Below are positions 46,360-55,713 of a stretch of 64,000 nucleotides of DNA, in pieces. The notes under the pieces are model-generated. The model saw nothing but the letters and a program-made list of their open reading frames with translations. It did not search any database and was not told the origin of the DNA. The stretch is from Methanocaldococcus lauensis (GTDB lineage Archaea; AGJL01; Methanococci; Methanococcales; Methanocaldococcaceae). The position numbers were made by a program, and so were the translations under genes. Each line of letters starts with the position of its first letter. Position 1 is the first letter of the stretch. The stretch lies in assembly GCA_902827205.1 (NCBI GenBank), contig LR792634.1, positions 1,116,001 through 1,180,000 of the forward strand, in the 5' to 3' direction.

Positions 46360-46824
46360 TCACTCTTCTTTTTCCGTTTCCTTTTTTTCTTCTTTTGTAT
46401 CTTTTTCTTCTTTAATATATTTATCTAATATTTTATTTTTTTTAGGTTCTTCTTTCTGTTTTTCTATAACGACATTTTTTGGAGTAATCAACAAATGCTC
46501 GTCTCCTAAAATAATTACATTACCACCATTTTTTAAAACTTCATTTCTAATTTTTTTAATTATTTCAATAAATTCATCATCAATTTCTTTTTCTAAGTTT
46601 GGAGTTTTTGCAATTACTATATATCCAGCCTCAGCTAAGATTATGGCGGTTACAGCATCTTTATCATCTTCAATGCTACAAACTTTTATAACTATTTTTT
46701 CTTCTTCTACTGGGGTTATTGGGATCTCCTCAATTTCTCCTAAGTAATCATCTATAGGTATTGGAGGAGTAGATATTGGTTTCCCTTCACCACCTTTTAA
46801 AAGTTTTTTAATTTTTTCCAGCAT
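46360..46824 (-). CDS. sepF: SepF-like cell division protein
   Basis: 154 residues from ATG 46824 (GGTGAT precedes). An amphipathic N-terminal helix (LEKIKKLLKGG) suits membrane binding. A Pro/Glu linker leads to the core (about 45-125): VIKVCSIEDDKDAVTAIILAE, the strand IVIAKTP, then NGGNVIILGDEHLLITPKNV, which is the SepF/DUF552 pattern. A charged C-terminal tail (KKETEKEE) follows. In archaea SepF links FtsZ to the membrane. It follows an Era-like GTPase gene by 4 bases. Confidence 0.82.
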   Translation of the reverse strand: MLEKIKKLLKGGEGKPISTPPIPIDDYLGEIEEIPITPVEEEKIVIKVCSIEDDKDAVTAIILAEAGYIVIAKTPNLEKEIDDEFIEIIKKIRNEVLKNGGNVIILGDEHLLITPKNVVIEKQKEEPKKNKILDKYIKEEKDTKEEKKETEKEE

Positions 46825-46828
46825 CAAA

Positions 46829-47386
46829 TCACCTTTTTAAGTATCTTATTATTGTATCTAACAATTCTGGAATTCCTTCAAAAGTTTTTGCAGATACAAA
46901 TATTGGAGTATTTTTTAATCTATTTTCTACATATTTTTTTAATATTTCTTTATCAATATTGTTTAATAAATCACATTTATTAATTACCACTATAATAGGT
47001 TTTTGGTATCTAAATTTTAATAAGTGGTGGAGTTTTTCAAAACTTCTTAATAATCCTATACTTCCATCAATTACATGGATAATCATATCTGCATCATTAA
47101 TCTCATTAAAAGTTTTTTCTAAGATTTTTGGCGTCATAATTGGAGATTGCTTATCTGATGTTGTATATAAACCTCCTAAATCTACAAAAACTATATTTAT
47201 AAACTCTGGATTTTCTTTACTTCTCCCAATCTTTAACTTTCCCCAGTATTTTTTTATTGGCATTTTTGTAGTTCCCCCAACTTCAGAAACTAATGAGACA
47301 TACCTTCCAAATAAAGCGTTCATTATAGAAGATTTTCCGGAATTTTCAGGTCCTAATATTGCTATTTTGAACTTTCTATCTTCCAT
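46829..47386 (-). CDS. Small Era/Rab-like GTPase
   Basis: 185 residues. G1 is GPENSGKS (11-18), G3 DLGG around residue 69, G4 NKCD near 136 and G5 SAK near 165. The G2 threonine is probably in GGTTKMPIK. The protein is a single G domain without a KH or other tail. It is translationally adjacent to the SepF-like gene downstream, which makes a role in division or surface organisation attractive; this is inference. GAGAGT precedes the ATG. Confidence 0.87.
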   Translation of the reverse strand: MEDRKFKIAILGPENSGKSSIMNALFGRYVSLVSEVGGTTKMPIKKYWGKLKIGRSKENPEFINIVFVDLGGLYTTSDKQSPIMTPKILEKTFNEINDADMIIHVIDGSIGLLRSFEKLHHLLKFRYQKPIIVVINKCDLLNNIDKEILKKYVENRLKNTPIFVSAKTFEGIPELLDTIIRYLKR

Positions 47387-47496
47387 ACTCTCACAAAAAG
47401 AATTTTATTCATCAATTTTTTAATACCATCACATTATAAATACTAAATGTACTAAATGTATATTAAATTTTATAATTTTTTCATAAAGAAAGATTT

Positions 47497-48243
47497 ATGA
47501 ACCAAACACTTAAAAAACTTATTATAGATCCGTTAATTTATCCTTTTTATAGAGAAAATTATAAAAAAACATTATTGGGTGGCTTAATAATTCTTTCTCT
47601 CTGGGTCTTAACTTTATTTCCAAATATTTTATGCTATATCTTCTTTGGTGGTATTGTTGGAATTTTTATATTAGGATACTGCCTTACCATTTTTATATAC
47701 ACTCTTAAAAATATAGACACTCTTCCAACCTTAAAAAATAAGGAAATATTTTCTAATGGTTTTAAAATTTTTGTAGTTATATTATTTTTATCTATTCCGA
47801 GTTTATTAATATGTCTATTTTTGGTAGAGTCATATATTCTAAAATTTTTAATCTGGATTTATATATTATTATCTTTAATACTACTTATATTTGTCTGTCT
47901 GTTATTTCCATATCCAATTTCTACTGAAACACTTTTATTTATTCAAAACTATGATGTTAAGTTATTTATAATCTTAGCAATTTTTTATTATTTCTTACCG
48001 CTAATAGTTTTTAAATTATATAACAAAAAAATAAGAATTAAAAACTTAGTTAAAGTTTTAATTTTTCCTAAGTATGTTTTAATTATTGGAATGTCTCTGA
48101 TTTATTTATTATTTCTTCTAAAAGTTGCTATTTATTTAATGTTTTTAAAATCTTTCATTGTTTTTTATCTTCTTATTGTAATAGCACGAATGTTCGGAGT
48201 TTATTTTAGAGACGAAATAAAAATAGAGATAATGAAACTATAA
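47497..48243 (+). CDS. DUF4013-like polytopic membrane protein
   Basis: 248 residues. The N-terminus IIDPLIYPFYRENYKKTLLGG is the DUF4013 start. About six hydrophobic helices follow: ~30-50, 52-75, 90-112, 113-140, 150-172, 190-225. It is Phe, Ile and Leu rich. Function is unknown. It is divergent from the GTPase gene, with 110 bases between. Confidence 0.72.
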   Translation: MNQTLKKLIIDPLIYPFYRENYKKTLLGGLIILSLWVLTLFPNILCYIFFGGIVGIFILGYCLTIFIYTLKNIDTLPTLKNKEIFSNGFKIFVVILFLSIPSLLICLFLVESYILKFLIWIYILLSLILLIFVCLLFPYPISTETLLFIQNYDVKLFIILAIFYYFLPLIVFKLYNKKIRIKNLVKVLIFPKYVLIIGMSLIYLLFLLKVAIYLMFLKSFIVFYLLIVIARMFGVYFRDEIKIEIMKL

Positions 48244-48386
48244 ACTTAGCAATTAACTTATTATAGAACCATGGCACAATTTTTAAATATTATTACATTT
48301 ATCTAAATTTTTAATAATAATTCAAAATATTTTAAAGATTATTTAATATTTAAATTTCCAAATTAAAAAATAGTATAGTGATACGC

Positions 48387-51300
48387 ATGGCAGATAAAAA
48401 AATAAAGATCTTTCTCATTTCAACTGTTGTAAATAAAAGTATTGTAAAGGCTATTGGAGATGTTAAAGAATATGCAGATGTTAAATTAATATTTGCCCAT
48501 GAGATGAACAAATACAACCTCCAAGAACTTATCGATTGGGCTGATATTGTTTTGATTGATGTTAGGGGCGATGCATTAGCACTTACTGAACTTGATTATA
48601 AAGATAGGGATGTTATTGCATTAGTTGGAGGTTCTTCTTTATTTTCCATTGCAAAACTTGGCAGTTTTAAGATGAGTAAAGTGAAAGGAGCCAATATGTC
48701 CTATGGAGGAAATCCTGAAAGTGTGAAGATATGGATAAACAGAATGCAAAAGATTATAGAAACTGCAGGGAAAATTTTGCCTTTCGGTGTCTTTAAAGAT
48801 GCGAGAAATTACATTAGAATTGTAAGGTATTGGGCAAATGGGGGCTATGAGAATTACAAAAACATGTTTCTATTCATTTGCAAAATAAAAGGGGCCAATA
48901 TTAAAGTTAAGATTAAGGACCCAATAGAATATCCAGAAATTGGGCTATATCATCCAGATTATGGATATAATTATAAACCTCAAATTGACCCAAATAAGCC
49001 AACTGTTGGGATAATCTTTTATGGTGGGATGCATTTAGAGTCTTGTGAGCCAACACTCAAAGAAATTATTAATAGATTAAATGCTAATGTTATCCCTGTT
49101 TGTTCAGATGGAATTGTAAATTTAAAGGCAATGAGAGAATATTTTAAAGATAAGGATTTAGATGCCATAATTAGTTTATTGTGGTTTAGGTTAAATGGAG
49201 GACCATTAGGTGGAAATCCAGAGCCAACAATTAAACTTTTAAAAGAAATGAAAGCAAAATTATTCTGTCCAGCAATGATGATAATGCAAGAAATAGAGGA
49301 TTGGGAGAGAAGTGAGAGGGGATTAAATATTCTTCAAACAATAACTACCGTTGAGATGCCAGAAATGGATGGTGGGGTTGAGCCGATTCCTATTTGTGGG
49401 GTAGAAGGTTGTGACGTAGTTCCAATAATGGATAGGGTTGATAAATTTGTTAGTAGAGTAAATAGATGGATAAATTTGAAGAGGAAGCCAAATAAAGATA
49501 AAAGAATAGCAATTATCATTTACAACTATCCTCCAGGAGAGGAGAATCTTGGTAATGCAGCATATATAGATACCTTTGCAAGTGTTGAAAGAATTCTTGA
49601 AAGACTAAAAGAGGAAGGCTATAATGTTGAGAAAACCAAAAAAATAAAGGATATATTTGTAGAGAGAAAACTCTTCAATCCAAAATTTTATCCTCCAGAG
49701 GAAATTGAATGCCCAAGGATGAGTGTTGATGAATATCTAAGATATTCCAATGAATTGCCAGACGAATGCAAAAGAGATGTTATAAAGTATTGGGGAGAAC
49801 CACCAGGAAATATAATGGTTGATGACAAGGGCATTTTAATCCCCGGCGTTATTTTAGGAAATATTTTCATTGGAGTTCAACCTTCAAGACCTCCGTTAGA
49901 TAATAAGGATATAAATTCAGCAATTCACGACCTAACTAAGCCACCTCATCACCAATATATTGCATTCTATAAATAGATTGAGCATATTTTTAAAGCAGAT
50001 TGCATCATTCACCTTGGAACCCATGGATTAGCAGAATTTATGAAAGGGAAAGAGGTTGGGCTGAGCTCAAAATGCTTCCCAGACATTTTAATTGGAACAA
50101 TGCCACATCTATATGTTTATCATGTCATTAACACTTCCGAGGCAACAATAGCAAAGAGAAGGTTATATGGGACATTGATAAGTTACAACTCCCCACCATA
50201 CACAACATCTGAACTTTATGATGAATATGCAAAACTTGAAGAGCTTTTAAATGAATATAGGGATGCATTAATAAAAGATAAGCCAAGGGCAGAGATAGCA
50301 AAGAAAAAAGCGTTAGAGCTTGCAAAGAAGTTGAATCTTGGAAATAATTTAGATGAAATAGAGGCAAAACTTTATGAATATAAGAGGGCAATAATCCCAA
50401 AAGGTTTGCATATAGTTGGGGAAAAATACAGTTTGGAAGATTTAGAGGAATTTATAACCATTATAGCAAGATATGATAGAGGAGAAATAAAATCACTAAA
50501 TAGATTAATTGCTGAAAAGAAAGGATTAAAATATGAGGAATTAACACCTAAAGAACTTAAAGAAATTGATGAAGAGGCAAAAGAAATTGTAAAAAGATTC
50601 TTAAATGGAGAAAGATTCCCAGAGTATGAAAAAACATTAAAATATGCTTATAATGTTGCTAAAAAATATGCAGATAACTCTTTGGAAATCGAAAATTTAA
50701 TTGAGGGTTTAAACTCATTCTATATTGAGCCATCTGTTGGTGGAGATGTGATAAGGAATCCAGAGGTATTACCAACAGGAAGAAACATTTATGCCTTTGA
50801 CCCATTAAAAGTCCCAACAGAATCTGCTGTTGAAAGGGGAAAATATATAGCCAAAAAAACCATTGAAGAATATTTAAAGAGATACAACAAATATCCTGAA
50901 TCTGTTGGTGTGGTTCTTTGGGGATTTGAGACAGCAAAGACCTATGGGGAGACAATTGCCCAAATCTTAGAATACATTGGAGTTAGAGTTATTCACAAAA
51001 CCCCTTGGGAAAAGGAACTTGAAGTAATTCCACTTGAAGAACTTGGAAGACCAAGGATTGATGTTGTTGTTACAATTTGTGGTTTCTTTAGAGAGATGTT
51101 CCCAAATGTTATGGAACTGCTTGATAAGGCATTTAGAATGGTTGCAGAACTTGATGAACCAGAAGATATGAATTTTATTAAAAACCATGTAAAAGAGATG
51201 GCTGATTATGGAGATTTGGCAAAGGCAAGGATTTTTGGACCTACTGCTACAGAATATAACACAAGACTCCTCCAACTTGTTGAAGATAGTGCTTGGAATG

Positions 51301-51941
51301 ATGAGAGAGATTTGGCCGAAGCATATATTTCATCAATGTGCTATGCATACACAAAGGGACATTATTCAAAAGAAGCAAGAGGGGTTTTTGAAAATCTCTT
51401 AAAAAATGTTGAACTTGTTTCACAAGTTAGAGATTGTCACGACTATGATATAACTGATTTAGACCACTATTACGAGTTCTTTGGAGGTTTATCAAAATCC
51501 GTTGAAATTTTGAGAGGGAAGAAACCAGAAATGCTCATAGCAGATACTACAAAGGAGGTTGTGAAAGTTGAGAATATCAAAGATTCAATAGAGAGAGGAA
51601 CTATAACAAGAACCCTCAATCTAAAATGGATTAATGAGATGTTAAAACATGAATTCCATGGAGCCCAGAAAATTGCTGAAAGAATTGAGAATCTATTAGG
51701 ATTAGATGCAACAACTAATGTTGTTGAAAATTGGGTTTGGGATAGGGTTGCTGAAAAATTTGTATTTGATGAAGAAATTTTTGAGAGGTTGAGGGAAAAT
51801 AACATCTATGCTACCAAAGAAATCCTCGAAAGACTTATAGAGGCTGAGAGAAGAGGTTATTGGAAAACAGATGAGGAAGTGATTGATAAAATAATTAAGA
51901 AATATCTTGAATTGGAGGGAATGCTGGAAGATGATGTTTAA
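48387..51941 (+). pseudogene. cobN: Cobaltochelatase/magnesium chelatase large subunit (CobN/BchH type), interrupted by in-frame TAG
   Basis: From ATG 48387 to TAG 49974-49976, then open in the same frame to 51941. The first part (529 residues) holds the H-subunit N-terminal and central blocks, such as PTVGIIFYGGMHLESCEP and IIIYNYPPGEENLGNAAYIDTF, and ends LTKPPHHQYIAFYK. Past the TAG comes IEHIFKADCIIHLGTHGLAE, then GKEVGLS and over 600 residues more. The family usually has Trp at the TAG position, so TGG to TAG explains it. Total length (~1184) is as expected. It inserts cobalt in B12 synthesis or metal in related tetrapyrroles. No other damage was seen. The second half has its own ATG (50040) but no good ribosome site. 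Confidence 0.88.
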
Positions 51942-52122
51942 TTTTCTCTACAAAAAATAATTGTAATAAAGAAGTTTTTAGGATCAAAACTTAATAGATA
52001 ATATTTTTACAAACTACAAAGTATATATTTAACCTAAATTAATAAGCATATATAAATAAAATAATTACATAAAATAAATATTATTACTATACTTAACTTA
52101 AAATTATTGTTAGGTGATAATT

Positions 52123-52836
52123 ATGGTAAAGTATGGAATAAAAATTGATGATGAAAATGTGGAGATTGTAAAATATTCAACAGTATATACTGATGAAGGT
52201 GTTGAAGAGTTGGAAGAGACATATATGTTAATTAAAGCAGATGATTATGAAAGAATTTTAGGAAAATATGAACCATTTCCAAAAAAAGATGTTAGATTTG
52301 TAGGTAACTTAGATGATTTAAAAGTGGTTAGAGGACAAGAAATGAGAACTGCGGTTCCAATTCCATTATCTATATGTAAGGCAAAATATTTAAAAAGAAT
52401 TGAAGAGGAAGATGAGAGAATTACATATTTAGATATTAATGGAGCTCCAATTCAAAGAGGTATTATTGTAGGTATCGTTGTAGGAGTTCAGCATAGAAAA
52501 ACATCTACCGGCAAAGATTATACGATATTTAGAGTATTTGATGGTTATGGTTGGGGAAGATTGAGATTATTTGGTATAAAAGCAAATCCAGAGATCTTTA
52601 CAGGAATGTTTATAAGAGGTTTTGTAAGATTTGGATATATGGAGTTTAGAACTGAAGAAGGAGAAATTAGAAAGGCAATATCTTTAACATTGAATGATAT
52701 GCCAGTAATTGTCCAACCAAAAGAATACTTTGTCCATAAAAAGTTTATAGATGAAGTCATTATGCCAAGGATAAAATCAAAAGAAGATGAGGACATTGAA
52801 GAATCTGAGGAAGAAGAAATAGAAGCAAGCAGTTAA
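52123..52836 (+). CDS. OB-fold nucleic acid binding protein (RPA-like partner)
   Basis: 237 residues from ATG 52123, after AGGTGAT. The N-terminal ~110 residues are acidic and beta/alpha (KYGIKIDDENVEIVKYSTVY). The second half forms an OB fold: GIIVGIVVGVQHRKTSTGKDYT, WGRLRLFGI and MFIRGFVRFGYMEF. The tail is very acidic (EDEDIEESEEEEIEASS). Pairing with the next gene, which has an OB fold plus zinc finger, recalls archaeal multi-subunit replication protein A complexes. The exact function is not shown. Confidence 0.78.
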   Translation: MVKYGIKIDDENVEIVKYSTVYTDEGVEELEETYMLIKADDYERILGKYEPFPKKDVRFVGNLDDLKVVRGQEMRTAVPIPLSICKAKYLKRIEEEDERITYLDINGAPIQRGIIVGIVVGVQHRKTSTGKDYTIFRVFDGYGWGRLRLFGIKANPEIFTGMFIRGFVRFGYMEFRTEEGEIRKAISLTLNDMPVIVQPKEYFVHKKFIDEVIMPRIKSKEDEDIEESEEEEIEASS

Positions 52837-52858
52837 AAATATCATTTGGTGATATACT

Positions 52859-53563
52859 ATGGTATTGGGAAAAATATCTTCACTATTACCAAATTCACAG
52901 ATTTTAACAAAAGTTAAAATTGTAGATATAAGAAAGAAGGAAAGTGAGGAAGGTTCTGTATTTTACATTGGAATTATGGTGGATAGGGATGGAGTAGCAA
53001 ATTTTATAACAACGATTCCCTTAGAAAAAGGAAAATGTTACGAAATATTTGGAAGGATTACTGAAGAAAAAAGTGTTAGAATTATTGAAAAGGTTATTAA
53101 GGGTGTTAAATATCCAAGAGAAATTCCAGAAATTCCTGAAGAGAAATTATATAACAGAGGGGAAGTTTTAGATGTAAAAGTCCCTGCTATATTAGAAGTT
53201 TCTCCATCCACTATATTTGTAAATTATTACTGTAAAATATGTAAGGGTATAGTTGATGCAAAAATCAAACCAAGAGGTATGGTTTATATATGTAGAAACT
53301 GCGGAGAAATAGACCCAGAAGATGTAGATGTAAAAATAAAAGTATTTGGAAAAATACATTTTGGAACGTTATCAAAAAGATGCTACATCCCTCCTGCAAC
53401 ATTAGAAAACTTTATACCTGGAATTATAGATATGCTTGATGAGTATGGTATTGAGGATACAATTAGAGAGATTTGTATAAAACTACATGGGAAGACATTT
53501 TTAGTTAGAGGATTTGAAGGAAAAGAAGGAAATTACATTATAACAGATATGGAAGATATATAA
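52859..53563 (+). CDS. OB-fold protein with CxxC zinc finger (RPA-like)
   Basis: 234 residues; GGTGAT precedes the ATG. An N-terminal OB-like domain (KVKIVDIRKKESEEGSVFYIG, YEIFGRITEEKSVRIIEKV) is followed by a zinc ribbon with CKIC and CRNC (about residues 124-147). A C-terminal domain (KVFGKIHFGTLSKRCYIPP, HGKTFLVRGFEGKEG) ends the protein. Gap to the upstream OB-fold gene is 22 bases. The layout resembles zinc-finger RPA subunits, which bind single-stranded DNA. Confidence 0.8.
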   Translation: MVLGKISSLLPNSQILTKVKIVDIRKKESEEGSVFYIGIMVDRDGVANFITTIPLEKGKCYEIFGRITEEKSVRIIEKVIKGVKYPREIPEIPEEKLYNRGEVLDVKVPAILEVSPSTIFVNYYCKICKGIVDAKIKPRGMVYICRNCGEIDPEDVDVKIKVFGKIHFGTLSKRCYIPPATLENFIPGIIDMLDEYGIEDTIREICIKLHGKTFLVRGFEGKEGNYIITDMEDI

Positions 53564-53625
53564 ATATGAGGCTATTATTAACACACAAATATTATTTTAT
53601 TCTTAGGTTTTTGTAGGTTATAAAT

Positions 53626-54423
53626 ATGGAGATAGAAAAAATTATTGAAGAAAAAATAAATAAAAAATTGAGTGAATTAAGATTAAAAAATTCTTTGGAA
53701 ATTTTAGAAAAATTAAATTTAAGTAATAATGTAAAATATGCTTTAAAAAATATGCTTTTAAGGAGATTAAATGAAGAAAAGGATTTTTATAAAATCTCTA
53801 TTGATGAAGAGGAGAAACCAAAGGCTATAATTGCATTCAGTGGCGGAGTTGATAGCACAACATCCTTAATAATTGCCAAACAAATATTTAATGTAAAGGC
53901 TGTTTCTTGCTATTCAAAGTACATAATAACTGATGATATAAAAAAAAATATTAAAAGTTTGGCTAAACATTTAAAGGTAGATTTGGAATTTATAGACATT
54001 GATTTAGAAGATGTTTATAAAAAGGTTGTTGAGGGGAGATTTCATCCCTGCGGTAGATGTCACAAAATCATTGAAGAATCTGTTTTAAATTATGCAAAGA
54101 AAGTTAATGCTGAATTTGTTATATTTGGAGATTTATTAGCGTTTGGATATCTATCACTATATAAGATAGACAATAATATTTTTAGGTTTAATTTACCTTC
54201 TTTTTTTGCTCTAACTAAGGATGAAGAAAGAGAGATATTAAAAAATAATAAAATTTTTATAGAATCATCTTATGGTTGCCCTTTGCTAAAAGTTTATCAT
54301 AAATACAATAGAGGATATAAATTTTCAATCCAAAGAATATTGAGAGAAGTCAGAGGGAGAGTTATTAGTGAAGAGGAAGGATTTAAAAATATAGTTGAAC
54401 TTATTGAAAATTTAGAGGATTAA
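53626..54423 (+). CDS. PP-loop superfamily ATPase (ExsB/TtcA-like)
   Basis: 265 residues. An N-terminal helical extension of ~60 residues precedes the PP-loop FSGGVDSTTSL (near 72). The block GRFHPCGRCHKIIEESV carries CxxC, and LLAFGYLSLYKID follows. A late Cys lies in SSYGCPLLKVYH. Such enzymes adenylate a substrate, often for tRNA thiolation or base modification. The target is not clear from sequence. It is spaced 20 bases from the next gene. Confidence 0.85.
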   Translation: MEIEKIIEEKINKKLSELRLKNSLEILEKLNLSNNVKYALKNMLLRRLNEEKDFYKISIDEEEKPKAIIAFSGGVDSTTSLIIAKQIFNVKAVSCYSKYIITDDIKKNIKSLAKHLKVDLEFIDIDLEDVYKKVVEGRFHPCGRCHKIIEESVLNYAKKVNAEFVIFGDLLAFGYLSLYKIDNNIFRFNLPSFFALTKDEEREILKNNKIFIESSYGCPLLKVYHKYNRGYKFSIQRILREVRGRVISEEEGFKNIVELIENLED

Positions 54424-54442
54424 AAAATTAGATGGGATACTT

Positions 54443-55045
54443 ATGTTTAATATTAGAAAAATCTTAACAGTATCAGATTATGTAACAATGCTAAATATTA
54501 TCTCTGGTCTCTTAGCAATATTTTTAAATAGTTTTTCCTTTATTTATTTAGCAGTTGTTTTTGATTCCTTAGATGGGTATGTTGCGAGAAAAACAAATAC
54601 AGTCTCTGACTTCGGGGCTGAACTTGATAGTATTTCAGATGTTGTTAGTTTTGGAGTGGCTCCCGCATATTTATTATATACTAATTATGAATCTACATTA
54701 TCTTTAATATCTGCCATAATATTCTGCCTTTGCGGTGCTTTGAGATTGGCGAGATTTGGAATATTGAATGTTAAGGGCTTTATTGGACTACCAATACCAG
54801 CTGGGGCTTTATTAGTTGTAAGTTTTTGTCAATTAATTAACAATAAAATGATAGATTCAATATTTGCCATATTTGTGGGATTACTAATGATTAGTGATGT
54901 AAAATACCCAAAATATCCAAAGAAAATATTTATTTACATGTTTGCAATATCTTTAATTTTAGCAATTTTTGGAATTCCTCACTTTGCCTTGTTATTATGT
55001 TTAATATATGCAATCTATGGTTTAATTAAACACTTTAATAGGTGA
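54443..55045 (+). CDS. CDP-alcohol phosphatidyltransferase, archaetidylserine synthase-like
   Basis: 200 residues with about seven hydrophobic segments. The catalytic motif DG(x)2AR(x)8G(x)3D(x)3D is seen as DSLDGYVARKTNTVSDFGAEL then DSISD, in residues 42-65. It fits the archaeal PssA group that makes archaetidylserine from CDP-archaeol and serine, though archaetidylinositol phosphate synthase is a near relative. It is followed directly by the kinase-like gene (TGATTG: stop then TTG). Confidence 0.9.
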   Translation: MFNIRKILTVSDYVTMLNIISGLLAIFLNSFSFIYLAVVFDSLDGYVARKTNTVSDFGAELDSISDVVSFGVAPAYLLYTNYESTLSLISAIIFCLCGALRLARFGILNVKGFIGLPIPAGALLVVSFCQLINNKMIDSIFAIFVGLLMISDVKYPKYPKKIFIYMFAISLILAIFGIPHFALLLCLIYAIYGLIKHFNR

Positions 55046-55684
55046 TTGAAAATTAAAGAGGAGATTTTAAAAAAAATTCCAGAAAATATATTAAATATAG
55101 AAACATTGAATAGATTAGAGGAGATTAAAAAAGTAGAGATTATAGATGTCTTAGGAAAGGGACATAGGGGGGTTGTATTAAAAGGAATATACAATAATAA
55201 AGAGGTGGCTATAAAAATTCCAAGAAAAGATAGTCCAAAAAATACTATAAAAAATGAGGCAATGATTTTAAATATGCTAAAAAAATATAATATTGCACCA
55301 AAAGTTTATGACTATGGTGAAGATTATTTAATTATGGAATTTATAGATGGGGAGGAGTTAAAATCTGCAGTAGATAAGTTAGAAAAAAATAAATTATTGA
55401 AGGTTGTTGAAGATATATTAAGGATTACTTTAAAACTTGACAACCTTGGAATAGAGCATAAAGAAATTCAAGGGGGAAGACATTTTTTAATAACCAATGA
55501 AAAAACTTACATTATTGACTTTGATAAGGCAAAGATAAAAAAAACTACTAAAAACTTTACTGGGGCAATTGCATTATTATTTGGTGAAAGTAAAATATCA
55601 AAAACAATTAGGGAAAAGCTGAATATTGATAATGATGAAATAACTTTCATAAGAAAATTTGCAAAAACTTATAAAAAACTTTAA
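55046..55684 (+). CDS. Atypical small protein kinase (RIO/Bud32-like)
   Basis: 212 residues from TTG 55046, immediately after the upstream stop with AGGTGA in front. Gly-rich loop LGKGHRGVVLKG is followed by the ATP-site lysine VAIKIP. The HKE segment (LGIEHKEIQGGRH) and DFD (IIDFDKAK) replace the usual HRD and DFG. The layout resembles RIO or Bud32 kinases, which in archaea act in ribosome assembly or tRNA modification. A lipid or other small-molecule kinase is possible given its neighbour. Confidence 0.78.
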   Translation: MKIKEEILKKIPENILNIETLNRLEEIKKVEIIDVLGKGHRGVVLKGIYNNKEVAIKIPRKDSPKNTIKNEAMILNMLKKYNIAPKVYDYGEDYLIMEFIDGEELKSAVDKLEKNKLLKVVEDILRITLKLDNLGIEHKEIQGGRHFLITNEKTYIIDFDKAKIKKTTKNFTGAIALLFGESKISKTIREKLNIDNDEITFIRKFAKTYKKL

Positions 55685-55713
55685 GGATAATAAAATTATT
55701 AAGGTGATGTCAT

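Noticed and set aside
49974-49976. Pyrrolysine as an explanation for the cobN TAG
   Set aside because: Pyrrolysine is known from methylamine-using methanogens, not Methanocaldococcus; the family residue is Trp, and no Pyl genes are in the window.
50128-51275. Minus-strand open frames within cobN
   Set aside because: They lie opposite conserved cobN coding sequence and have no recognisable domains.
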